NCBI GenBank assembly: GCA_021399435.1
Contig: JAJTUP010000001.1
Span: forward strand, 1,922,001 to 1,986,000
Reading direction: 5' to 3'
From: Diaporthe sp. PMI_573
Lineage: Eukaryota > Ascomycota > Sordariomycetes > Diaporthales > Diaporthaceae
DNA length: 64,000 nt
Shown here one piece after another: positions 41,922 through 52,450 of this stretch. The number at the start of each line of letters is the position of its first letter. Position 1 is the stretch's first letter. The notes beneath the pieces are model-generated. The model was given only the letters and a program-made list of their open reading frames with translations. It searched no databases and was not told where the DNA came from. The position numbers were made by a program, and so were the translations under genes.

Positions 41922-44462
41922 CTCCAGCCTTTTTGAGCGTCGATCTGCGCGATACCATCTCGAACAGCTATACCACGAAAGCTCGATACAGGATGAGGTC
42001 TATCCTTGAAGGTCTTGCTCAAGATCTAGTTTTTGAATTTGTCTTGATACTCAGTAGGAAGCGCGAACTTTAAGCTAACCTGGAAGATTGTACGAGTCAG
42101 ATAGTCTGCCAACAATTCTAATATTCTATGCCTCTACCATCGTTCTTGCACATTAAAGTTTGAACCCCTTCTAGACCCGCCACCGACCCCCCACATTGCC
42201 GTCTTTGCTCCAATGATATATAAGGAACACCAAGTTTCGGAGTAACCCTAATTATCCCGAGCGCCCTGATTTAGTGGCAATTAGCTTAGTCGAAGGCAAC
42301 AACTCTAAATGAAGCGAGTCCGAGCAGTTGGTAGCTGTGTGACTCCGAAACAGTGGATTATCTGTAATTAAACGTGTACAAGTTGGTCTCGGCGTAGCAT
42401 TATTTCGAGATATCCCAATGTGCAAGCACAGGCTATCTGATACCTGCACGAGAGAATAGTTGACTCTAGAAAGCCATACTGTGAAAGGCTCGCGTCGAGG
42501 CAGCTACAGCCAAGATAATTCATCCAACGCGAAAGCGGCGAATGTCAATGTTGAGGTATTTTGGCACACCGCATCAATCAGGTCCGGCCATCAAGCAAGA
42601 CAAATCTTAACATACAAAATTAGGATAAATTCTCCGTATGATGTTACCGACTGCCCCTGGTACCAAGGAACGCGGTTGGCGCTTGTGCAGCCACATGCAT
42701 TTCGAGCCGGGCCGATGTCACCTTAGCGAACGCGCCGCCGGGCAGCCCCTTGCCGAGTGTGGGATTCCGGCTGTGAAGGTTTCGTGATGAGTGTGGATTT
42801 GCCCGGAGTACAGCCGGGTCATATATTGAATATCAGATGTGGTCCGGTTGATTGTCCCCGAGCTTCTGCGAAGATGTGTCTGCACGAAGGTCTTGCATTG
42901 CCGTGATGCTATAGGAGTCTCGAGTGGGTTGAGTCGGTCACGTCCAGGGCAATAACAGGCGGAGATAGAAATGTAGGACGAAAATTGCCTGCATTTTATG
43001 ACAGGAGACTTGATCATCCCCACGAAGTAGAAGATCACGCCTTGATACTTCCGCATTAATCAGCTGACACTGACGGATTGTCGACTTCTTACTGTTTTCG
43101 ATCTCAACAATACTCGCAACGTGGAGCACGTCTGCTATACAGTCCTACTCTGATGAAGTCTCGGATGTTACACTTTTGCCAACAGATCAAGTCCAATGCC
43201 CAGGTAGCATCTTACAATGTCTGTCATTTGTGCGTATGCTGAACGACGACACCAAGAGCGTTGGATGAGAGCGCCTCAAGCCTCTACATTAAATGAGATC
43301 GGCACCTCCGGCGCACACCGCTTGGTTCCGGTCGCTGACGTTGGCACCGGGGTCAGAACGCGTGTGAACGACGTCGGAGTGAACCACCATCGCTGACACG
43401 GGTTGAAGGGAATGTGGGCTGGGGGTTGAGGCAGGATAGAACCTGTCAGCGATGTCGTGCCGGGCCGGTGACTCTATGGAATGAGTTGAACGTGGGCTGC
43501 GCAGACTGGACTGGACTTGAAGTGCCTACCAACAGACGAGGCATAATCGGCTTCAAGCAAGACATTCGTATACTTTCCCGGAAACTGAGCGGCCGGCCGG
43601 GTTGTGCGTGACCTTGGACGTCGATGACCATTCGGGACGGCTTTCCGGGCTGCCGAGCCGGCCGCGAACGCATGGCATCAGCCGCTGCCACGTCGGCCGA
43701 GACCGACAGAGAATAACGAAGCTGACCACGGTCAGCAGCAGTGCCAGTCTTCCCCTTTATATGGAGAGGTCTGCAGGCGTCGTAGGTGCATGTACGGCAC
43801 GAAACAAGGATTTGGCTCCTGCGGGGGAGGCATCGGGAAACTGTGGGCTTCTGGAAAGGCGATCATCGTAGTGATATCGGCACTTAGGCAACGGTGGGTT
43901 CTCCCCACAAATTGGGTACGCACAGTCGGTCTCGACAGGTCTGTACACGCGCACCGAAACTGGTGGCGCGCTGCAAGTTGGTATCGAGAATGGTGTGTGT
44001 AACCGCATGAAGTATAAAATTGTTATTTGAGACGTTGCGTGCAGTAGTCTCCGGTATCTCTTGCTGCCGTCTCATCAGGCGGTAGCATCAAGGCCTCTTG
44101 AACGGTTTTAAGTGGCTCGGAATGAGGAAGACCAGGGCAGTGCTTACGCTCCGAGGGGCACAAGGTGGCCTCATTGGGCATGCCGCCGTCTAATGATAGG
44201 CTACATACCACCAAGGCCAATGGGATGTGGGACAAACGCACTGTGAAATGGACCCTCGCAGGGTTGGTGCGGCTGAGCCCCTGATCCTGATACAACCCTG
44301 CGAGCTTGATATTGCGGCACACCCAAGCTGAAGGATCAGAACCTTGCTGGCAGAAGCAAGTATTAGAATTCGCGCGCAGGCCTTGTCTTTTAAGCACCAA
44401 AATGCCCATGACGGATCAAAGGAGAGACCGTTGTATGCCTCTGCTTAACATGTCCCGCAGCC
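41922..44462. other. Intergenic region, 2.5 kb
   Basis: No gene is supported. Short frames occur on both strands, including one at 44023-44409 (-), but none has domains or splice signals that extend them. Base composition switches between AT-rich (42.1-43.1 kb) and GC-rich (43.3-43.7 kb) blocks, as in decayed accessory DNA. Confidence 0.4.
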
Positions 44463-45423
44463 ATGGCTGGTCAATACCCTGCCCATGAAGGTTTGCAGTA
44501 TTATAGCGGGCCAGATCACACAGCTCATGCGCCGGAGGTATATCGGTACCACGATGCGGCACCAGAGGTTGCCCCTCAAGGTTAGAATCGCTATGAGGTG
44601 TTTGAGTCCCGCAGCATGTATTTTTCTGACAATTAGCAGGTTATGTGAGTCCAGAGAAGGCATCACCGCCCCCGGAACAGCATTCGCCCGTTGCGGACCG
44701 GCCCAAACGCTGGTGCGGTATCCCCAAGCGAAGGGCACTCATCATCGGGTCTGTGATCTTGCTGGTCATCATCGGCGCCGTCGTCGGGGGAGTAGTCGGT
44801 GCCTTGGTTTCCAGAAGTGGCACAAATAATGGCAGCAGCACCAGCAACGCCAGCAACGCCAGCAACGCCAGCAACGCCAGCAACGCCAGCGGTGCCAGCG
44901 CCACACCCGCCGTCAGCACGACCGGTGATGCCTCAGTCACCAGTGCTGCGACAAGAACCTCCTCGTCATCAGGTTCAGCGAGCACAACGTCGACCTCGAC
45001 CAGCACGACTTCAGCATTCCCGACCCCGTCGAACAATATTTTGTCGCTCAATTGCCCGGCAATCAACAACACCCAGTTCACGGCCGGGGCCTCTTCCTTC
45101 GAAGTCTACTGCCTCACGGACTTCAAGTCAGGGTCAGGCAACATTGCTCAGTCGCTAGAGCCGAGCATCAACGACTGCATTGGCTCGTGCGTGACGTACA
45201 ATACGGAGAACGAAAGCACAGAGAGCCCGTGCCAAGGCTTGACCTTTGGCGCGAATCTCACGAGGTGAGCCGGAGGGACCCCGGGGCGCAGGATTGTGAA
45301 GTTCGGAAGCGCTGATCAGATACCAGATACGGTGGAGCAAACTGCTTCCTCAAGACGGGACCACTGACCAGAGTACCGTACACGATAGACGACTACCAGG
45401 CTGGTGCGATTTTGCTGGGATAA
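44463..45423 (+). CDS. Single-pass Ser/Thr-rich surface protein with Cys-containing ectodomain
   Basis: Exons 44463..44580, 44640..45264 and 45327..45423 give 279 residues (MAGQYPAHEGLQYYSGPDHT). The N-terminal ~70 residues are cytosolic-looking and Pro-rich and end in a basic PKRWCGIPKRR stop-transfer. One membrane helix covers about residues 72-96 (ALIIGSVILLVIIGAVVGG). It is followed by an NAS tripeptide repeat encoded by a 9-bp tandem array, and a Ser/Thr-rich stalk likely to be O-glycosylated. The C-terminal region has regularly placed cysteines (LNCPAINN, VYCLTDF, DCIGSCVTY, PCQGLTF, ANCFLKTG) resembling apple/PAN-like or WSC-like ectodomains. This layout (short tail, helix, glyco-stalk, Cys domain) recalls fungal wall-stress sensors, but in inverted order. 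The function is inferred only as cell surface. Confidence 0.75.
44843..44896 (+). repeat. 9-bp coding tandem repeat (agcaacgcc)
   Basis: Five perfect copies of agcaacgcc at 44843-44887 and one degenerate copy encode Asn-Ala-Ser repeats in the stalk of the surface protein. In-frame repeat number changes would alter stalk length without breaking the gene. Confidence 0.85.
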
Positions 45424-46172
45424 AGACAGCCATGGAACAATCAAAAAGACACGAACCAGCAGCAGCCTGCAGGTTTTGAGCGCCGCGTCACCCGAACTGC
45501 TGGCAGTAGCGATGCTACTATCTTTATTAAGCCCGAGAAACTAACTGGACGAAGCCAAGAGATACGAAGTAGACGTTCTTTGACGCCTCATTGGACGCAT
45601 ACAATAAGCACCTAGAGGCTGGCAGAGTTTTGCACAAGGCGGGCAAGCGAGCACAACGCAGCATGCCGACCCTTGGAAAGGGACCTTAGCTCAATACTTG
45701 TTCTACAGTTCTCTACTAAAATTAGCAAATTAAATTTTTTTATTAATTCGAAGAACAAAAATAGAGTCAGTGGAAGCCTATCAGTGGTAGATCTCCGATG
45801 CCCAACCACCAGAGGGATTGTAGGACTAAGGTTGTAATACCTGAGAACGTCCGGAGCTGTGCTTATTGACGCACCGCCATCAATCAAGAGCATGGATTCA
45901 TTGTCAGATCACTATACGATACATGTTACGTGAATGGTTTGTAGGAATATCTGTGAACATCCTCTCTCAAGGTTATGTCCTTCAAATTCATACCAGGGCA
46001 CGGCCCGTATGTATAGCTAGCTTAATACTTCTCACAAGACTTTCCTCATACCCAGGTGGTCTACCCACGGACCCTCAAGGCCCAGCGAGTCCACAATCCA
46101 CTGTCGCTTTGTTACACATGCCCCCAGCTCCATATCCCGTATACCCATAGTTGTCCGTGCATTGATGAAATC
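45424..46172. other. Convergent intergenic region
   Basis: No gene is supported. A short AT-rich block with a homopolymer lies at about 45720-45760. Confidence 0.4.
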
Positions 46173-47193
46173 TCAATCGAAGCTCGGGTCATTTTGTCCC
46201 ACAAAGTTCGCTCCACCAATGTGCGCCAAGCAGTTCTCCAAAAACGTCAGGTCATTCTGGTACTTGAGCACCGTCTGCCCACCTGAAAGGTCAGTAGTAA
46301 TGCAGTCTATCGTCTTAGCCCGTTCAGTGTGTATGATACCATTCGTGATCGGATCTCCTCCAAAGATGAACTGTATTCCACCATTCTGGGCCGGACGCAC
46401 TCGTGGGTCCACACTCCACCGCGGTTGTCCTGCAGCATCCATTATGTGCAGGTTCTGCCCAGCAGCAGCAGGATTCGTTGGATTCCAGTAGAAGATGATC
46501 CATTTGAGACCGACGTTAAGGATGAGATATATGTTCCGATCAGGATGAGCGGCATTCAGCCGCTCGACGGCCTCTTCTATGGCATTGCTCCACTGGTGAG
46601 GCTTGGCTTGACTAGACGCCTTGCACTCCACCCAGAGCATATCTCTTTTCGAAACTTGACAGGGCGTCGGCGGTGTTATGGTATGGAGTTTTTCGAGGAC
46701 AAGAAAGTCTAGCATCTGTCTGTGACTTTCCGTCATTGATATACCACGGTACGGGTGCACCACAACGTCATACTTGGTTCTTCTCACAGGCTGGGGCTGG
46801 CTAGGAAGAGCTGGAGGGGAGCCTTTGGAGACGGCAAGTTAGTGCTTCGTTTCCTCCAACCCAGCATATTTTGTGGGTGGCCAGCGTCTTCCAATGGGCC
46901 ACGAGCTGCGCAGTCTATGCGTAGCCTGTGAATGGTGAAGTGAAATTGTGTCGCAACAGATAATATTCTGGGAAGGTGTTACATACGATCGGGAAAGTAG
47001 CAGCGCAAGAGGGCAGCCCATGCGTGCCGGCTCACGTCCGCTCTTTCATATTGGGTGCCTCTTTGTACAAGAGTGTAAATCATATCCCAGCTGGCTTCAT
47101 TAGGGTCAAAAAAATGTCTTCCACCTGTTAGTCTGCCGTGCTCAGAGTCCTTTTTGAATCAGTAAACGACACTTACCTCTGAGGTTGCGCCAT
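46173..47193 (-). CDS. Orphan protein with possible PD-(D/E)XK nuclease-like core, 265 residues
   Basis: Complement(46173..46822, 46987..47117, 47177..47193). A 17-nt first exon starts at ATG 47193 (MAQPQ). Intron 1 (59 nt) has GTAAGT and a CTAAC branch; intron 2 (164 nt) has GTATGT and a CTAAC branch. The protein reads MAQPQRHFFDPNEASWDMIY, then YERADVSRHAWAALLRCYFP. A compact alpha/beta region follows with RDMLWVECKAS (an acidic-x-Lys triad element ECK preceded by Asp, as in PD-(D/E)XK folds), a helix (WSNAIEEAVERLNAA) and a strand-rich pair (NIYLILNVGLKWIIFYW). The spacing fits a restriction-endonuclease-like fold, but this is pattern reading, not proof. A TATATATAAA element lies about 145 bp upstream of the start. 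It neighbours an NLR-like gene across a repeat-rich segment. Confidence 0.65.
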
Positions 47194-47478
47194 CTGAGGA
47201 GACCCACGTAAGGACTTCTGGAAGAACAGAGTTCAACTTATGTAAATATCCGGTGAAATAATTGATGCGAAGAAGGACTGTCCAATGATCATAGAAATTT
47301 GTTCAACAACAGCGATCAGAAATGACTTGAGATAATGATTTATATATATCTCTTGAAGCACTTGGCCACCACGTCACTATGCAGAAGTGGGTCTTCGGAA
47401 GAAATATATGTAGTGGGACCCAGGTGTGCCTGGAAATCACCAACCAAGTAAAAGCGACTCGCAGCGGCCTGGAGCGCA

Positions 47479-48074
47479 GCTGTAAAAATACGTTTCCGGT
47501 GTATATAAAGCTTTTACTAATAAACATAGAAATATATATAAATTAAACTAAACTGTTAAACGGAAACGCTTGAATTCGGCTATGTGCTAGCGTGGCGTGC
47601 ACGCCGAAAGATGAGTTTGGTGGCCGTGAGTCGATTTTTTGGGCTGTTTTAAGACCCTAACTTCGTACCTCTGCATTACCCTTATTTCTTACCCAAAAAG
47701 CATGTAACTTAGTTCATTAGATAGCCTGATTTCTAAAGTTTATCCGTATTTAGTTTAGTTACTATCAGGGTTAGGGTTGGCTGGCTATTTAAAGCCAAAG
47801 ATAGTGGGTCTAAGGGCCGAATTTTCCGTCCCCTCTATTCCTGCACCAGAGCCAACCCTCGCGTGCCCGCGGGTGAGACAATGTCAGAGGGACTGTGAGG
47901 AGGGCTGACAGAAGCCCACTCGAATTCAATACAAAGTTGTCCAAACCACTCTCAAGCATTCCAACAAGGCCTCCAGGCACCCTACTGCTACCTGACACCT
48001 ATTCGATCTACTAACCTTCAGATATATATATACAGCTTAAGGAGGGCTGTAAAAATACGTTTCCGGTGTATATA
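47479..48074. mobile_element. Possible element remnant bounded by 29-bp direct repeats
   Basis: An identical 29-bp sequence occurs at 47479-47507 and 48046-48074, both in the same orientation (gctgtaaaaatacgtttccg then gtgtatata). Between them lie AT-rich sequence and a GC-richer patch without long open frames. This could be a short non-autonomous element with terminal direct repeats, or two copies of a dispersed repeat end. No target-site duplication could be identified. Confidence 0.35.
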
Positions 48075-48079
48075 GTGCT

Positions 48080-48099
48080 TGCGGAAATAGGCTTCCGCA
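48080..48099. repeat. Hairpin TGCGGAA-loop-TTCCGCA
   Basis: Perfect 7-bp stem with a 6-nt loop, just right of the second 29-bp direct repeat copy. Confidence 0.6.
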
Positions 48100-48126
48100 T
48101 TTGGCACTTATAAAGGAATATTCGGC

Positions 48127-48158
48127 ACTAATAAAGAATACTCTATTCCTTTATTAGT
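48127..48158. repeat. AT-rich hairpin
   Basis: A 14-bp arm (48127-48140) and its inverted copy with one inserted base (48144-48158) enclose a 3-nt loop. The left arm also partly repeats the sequence at 48102-48119. Confidence 0.6.
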
Positions 48159-48664
48159 AACGAAAACGTCTGCTACCTGACAAAGGGTCGAATTGTATAT
48201 AAATAGTATAAGAATCTCATGAAGATCAGGTAGTCTGTATTAACTCTATCCACACTCGAATTCTTAGAGCAGCCAACGTCCGCCAACCCACCCAGCATTT
48301 TCAGTGCGCCAATCCAGCAGTTACTGTCCGCCCACCCAGCCACTCATCCTTCACCAGTACTTTGCCCTCTATGGTAACATGGACATGACATACAGAAGAA
48401 AATAAATCATTAGCGCCATACTACACCGCACCAAGGGAAGAGGACGTAAGAAAACATGGACTGCTCCTTCACTGAAACACTGGATTCAACACTAGATATT
48501 ACATACTAAATATGTATAGTATTTTTGACGGTACAGCTCATTCAAACCTGCTAGAATCAGTCTGAGAGACTGGTAATTCTCAGTGCTGGTCTTTTGGCCG
48601 GCACACTAGATCTGCAGCGGACAATGGAGCTTTCAAGTTGTGTATCGAAATTTGTCAGTTCTAA

Positions 48665-50884
48665 CTAGGCTGTGAGCTCTCTACCGAATTCCCTATCCAA
48701 TCGTTCATCATTCGGTGGGCATGTAAGTTGTGGCAGAGTATGCATGTTTAAAAGCAGATCTTCCGCCTCAAACGCAGCTCGCACTATCCCCGTGCCCGGT
48801 GTGCTCGTAAATAGTACCTTAATGTTAGCACACAAGCTCCTGTCGGCGGTAAGACCTAGTAGATTAGCGAACACTGGCAGCGCTTCCGACTCAAACTCCT
48901 CGCGCTCAAACAGGACAACGCCGTCAATGATAAAGAAGAGCGTAGTCGTTTGAGGCAGCTGCCTCGCGAGCCAAGCCAGCATGTTGATCAGAGCTTTGAT
49001 GTCCCCCCCTTGCAGGCCATCTGGGTCAACGTCTTGGTGCAAGGCCCGCATGTCAAAAGTATGCTGTCTCAACAACTGATCGATCAGACTGGCCAACATA
49101 GCACGCCCGCCAATCCTCGCGCCAGCCCGGCCTTTATCAACATGCTGCCCACAGAACCACAGAGCTGACAAAAACTGCTCTTTAGAACGGAGTGCTTGTA
49201 TAATATTCGCGCAGAAGAGAGAGAGGGGAGTAACACCGGCGATTGTCTTTGGCAGGCGGGAGTCCCATTGGACCAGGAGCTTGGTTGAGCACGGTGACAC
49301 AAGCCAATTTCGAAAGAGCTGCGTATTGACGATTTGCTCAGTCAAAACACGTTGCTTTGGTGGAAATTGGGTTTTCTTGTCGGCTACGTATACAACATCC
49401 ATGAGATCGACGTCGGAAATATCAAGAATCTGCCTCAGGACGTCCTGACTGATATACCATTCCATAACGGGAGCCTGTGTATGTGAGGGCGGGAACACCA
49501 TCTGTTGAAACGGCGAGGTAGCTCGTAGAATCCCATTTTCGACTCTGAGGTGGGTATTCTCTTGTAGAGCGGCTTCGAGTTTGCCTGTGAGAAAGCACTC
49601 AAGGTTATATATAATCCCTCCCATATGCTCGGAGTAAGGTTTGACTCACGGTTTTGTTCCCGATTTTCTTCTTTTTGCTTTTCAATGTACTCGCGTAGTA
49701 GGGCCTCGATCGAGTTGAAGCCGTCGCCCATGGTTTGCAAGAAATATTCTTGAAACCTCCGTGTTTCTCGGGAGTCTTCAAAAGTGAATCCAAAGTTTCA
49801 GTCTTGTCACGCAACGATGAATACATGGACATGGTAAAACGTACATAGATGGAATTCATGTATGTGCGACTTCGCAGCTTCCTCCATAAGAGCTCTACTT
49901 TTCTCTTTGACTGAATCGAGGTTCTTGATCAGGTCATTCTCATACCCACTGCCTTGAAAGAAAGCCTTTCCACCCCTGAAGACTTTACATTTTGGCATCG
50001 TTAGTCAACCCACGCATCGCTTACAGACTCAGTAGGTAAGACTCACACTCGTTGCTGACGAAAAAGCCAATGGCGCGCTCAATTGCTGCCAAAGTTGTGA
50101 CGGTCAAGTCCACAGAAGCTTTTTCTATGTTCAGGTCGCCCTGAAAGGTCCCGAGAAACAGCTCAACATCCGAGAAAATGGGTACCAGGCCGTCAAAGCC
50201 TTCTAGGACCTGTTCCCGTACGCGGGCAGCGGTTTTGACAGCCTGGTTTCACGTGAGTTAGACATAAATTCAGCCCCAATAAATCCCTTTGGAGTGTGCC
50301 TGTCTCACATCCAGAAGAATCTCCACTGCACCCAAAATCGGCGTGGCATAAGGGTCGCTGGGGGCCATTTTCGAGGCGGTCTTGACCAAGACTCCCACTG
50401 GAGCAAGGTTATCAGCACCTTCGCGCCGGACCTTTCGTAGCCATCCCACTGGGCCTCCTTTGCTCTGATACTTGTTCCGGGCTTGTTCGAGGGTATCGTA
50501 GATGGTTTCCCAGTCTTGCTTGTTTCGGATGTCGAAAATAGTCGCAGCCCGGCCTTTGGGCTGAGGAGTTGATCTCAGTTGATCCATTGCTTTAGGGAAG
50601 ATGCGGTTCCAGAAATTCATGGCGCAAACATTTGTCCATTCGGGCCTTGGGGGGATGCCATCATCATCTAGAAGGGCATTTGATCCGCCAGATACCACAA
50701 CTGCGCCGTCTGCCGGTCTTTGTACCAAAGCCTGGTCCTTTGAGACATAGTGTCCTGACATTGGATCGAAACGGACCGGAGGATTCACAAAGGCCGGATG
50801 GCGCTTTGGGAGACGGTTGTCAATGAAGTCGACAGTAGTCTTCCGGTAATCGGGTGTCGGTGCAGAAAGCCTTGGATCAGGCAT
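48665..50884 (-). CDS. NLR/STAND-like fungal protein with degenerate nucleotide-binding core, 651 residues
   Basis: Five exons, complement(48665..49584, 49650..49775, 49845..49982, 50047..50242, 50309..50884), all in phase. The N-terminal domain resembles helical N-termini found on fungal STAND proteins: WETIYDTLEQARNKYQS, VGWLRKVRREGADNL, TPILGAVEILLDAVKTAARV and FDGLVPIFSDVELFLGTFQG. A coiled-coil linker follows (IEALLREYIEKQKEENREQN). The C-terminal region has the layout of a P-loop module (TKLLVQWDSR at about 446-455, then AMLASLIDQLLRQHTFDM, and a Walker-B-like strand TTLFFIIDG at about 559-567). No GxxxxGK[ST] Walker A is present, and no WD40, ankyrin or TPR repeats follow before the stop. 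It may be a truncated or pseudo-NLR, a helper, or a regulator. The ATP-binding state is inference. Confidence 0.75.
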
Positions 50885-52450
50885 GATTGACGGACGACGT
50901 CAGAAGCAGTCGTGAGCCTGGACCTGCCGGTAGGCGAGGGACGACTTCGCAGCTCCTGAACTCCAGACGTTTCAGCTGCAGTCTGTTCCGGAAATGCCGA
51001 TTTGGTTACCAATTGTTTCCGGTGTGGTGGGTGAAAGAGCTGCGCAGGCCTTGCACTATAGGCCGCCTGTTGCCAGCCACCGTCTCACATTTGGGGTGCT
51101 ACGTGAACAAACTGCTTCCACATTTGCGGCCCTGATAAATCCGGCCGCGTGTGAACTGGGCGTCCCAGAAATGTGCTGGCTCCTCACGCCCACCCTATTA
51201 CCAAAAGTCCCGCACGGAATATCCCGTGATCGCTGATCATCCACTTATTTGGAAGCATTTCTGCAGGCTGTCACTGCACATGCATCCCAACTTCGGTGTA
51301 CACCCTCACAGGCCTCAGAAGCGTGCCTCCCGCACACCACCATCGGGTGCCAAGCGAATGGCTTGCAAGTTTATATGAAAATCAGGTTCGATTAAAGGTC
51401 GATTCACAGGGATGGTGCCGAAGGTGGTTGAATGACTGGAGGATAAGGCTTCATAGAGATCCAAGTCACTTTGCCTCTGAAGCACGTACCGGTATTCGGT
51501 TGGGTGCTGTTGCATTGATCTTCTGTCCTTTGGGTACCTTCCTCAACCTTCGCAGTACTTTTATGAGCATGCGGGGTGGCTTCGTTGGCTGTTAGAAATT
51601 GGGTGTACAGTACATATGTGCTAACACGGAGCAGGCCGCTCTAAATAGCCAGCGTTTGAGGAGGGGGGTGAAGATGTGGGCTCTGTCTCGCAAGTTGATG
51701 TTCCACGATATGCCGTAAGATCGATAGTCCACGCCCACCGGTGGGGCTAGATGCTGTGATGGTGCATTGAATATATCAGGGACTTTTCTGATGGACTTAT
51801 GCCCAATCGTGAGAGGACTTAGGCGATCCTACTGCAAGAATAAAGGTGACGCTGCTTATAAAGCAGCACATTACCTGCAGCCTGACGCCTCTACGTTGTC
51901 AGCTGCCGCATCATTGCTTGCATGTGGTCTGCACACCGGTCGAACCCGGCCTTCATCGGGCTTCATCGGACCCCATTCCCATGTTGATCACAGAGAAGTT
52001 TTCTCCTGCGAGCTATCCTATGAACAAATCCCATTGCTGTCAAAACACAAATGGGGAGGTGGGGGGGGGGGTGGTTGGAGTTCTGGGCTCTGCTTCTGAC
52101 TAGGCTCGCTTAGTGTCTACTTGCTTGCCTTGTCCCGCTTCATGCAGACCAAGGCCATATTACTACCGCATACTGTACGCGAGTGGACAGGACCTGATGC
52201 CTATGTTTGCTAGGTCATTGCCATTGCCTGCACCTGTACTCATTCCCGATTACAATCGACGTTCTGTTGCCATTTCCCTCCGACTAGCCACCTATTTCGA
52301 CATCCAGATTGTCCCCACCAAGGCCATACTATCTGTTTCTTCGCGCATTGGTTTTATTCAATCTTTTCTTTAAATACCTTCACGCATTCTATTACGGCCC
52401 ATGAGGCAAACACCTCTTTGTGTCTGCTGTTGCATGTGAGACTGGTCAAT
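50885..52450. other. Divergent intergenic region, NLR-like / AAA ATPase
   Basis: A 1.57-kb region between two outward-facing genes, with no supportable gene. A G-rich tract at about 52053-52077 (eleven consecutive Gs plus flanking G doublets and a quadruplet) lies some 375 bp before the ATPase start. Confidence 0.45.

Larger units (their letters stand above)
47194..48664. other. AT-rich, repeat- and hairpin-bearing intergenic segment
   Basis: No gene is supported. It contains a 29-bp direct repeat pair, two hairpins, a short GGGTTAGGGTT element at about 47768-47778, and several TA-rich runs. This looks like the remains of a small transposable element. Confidence 0.55.

Noticed and set aside
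44023..44409. Minus-strand 128-codon frame upstream of the surface-protein gene
   Set aside because: No recognisable motif and no supporting promoter or intron signals.
47767..47780. agggttagggttgg, telomere-repeat-like
   Set aside because: Fewer than three TTAGGG units; too short to call an interstitial telomeric sequence.
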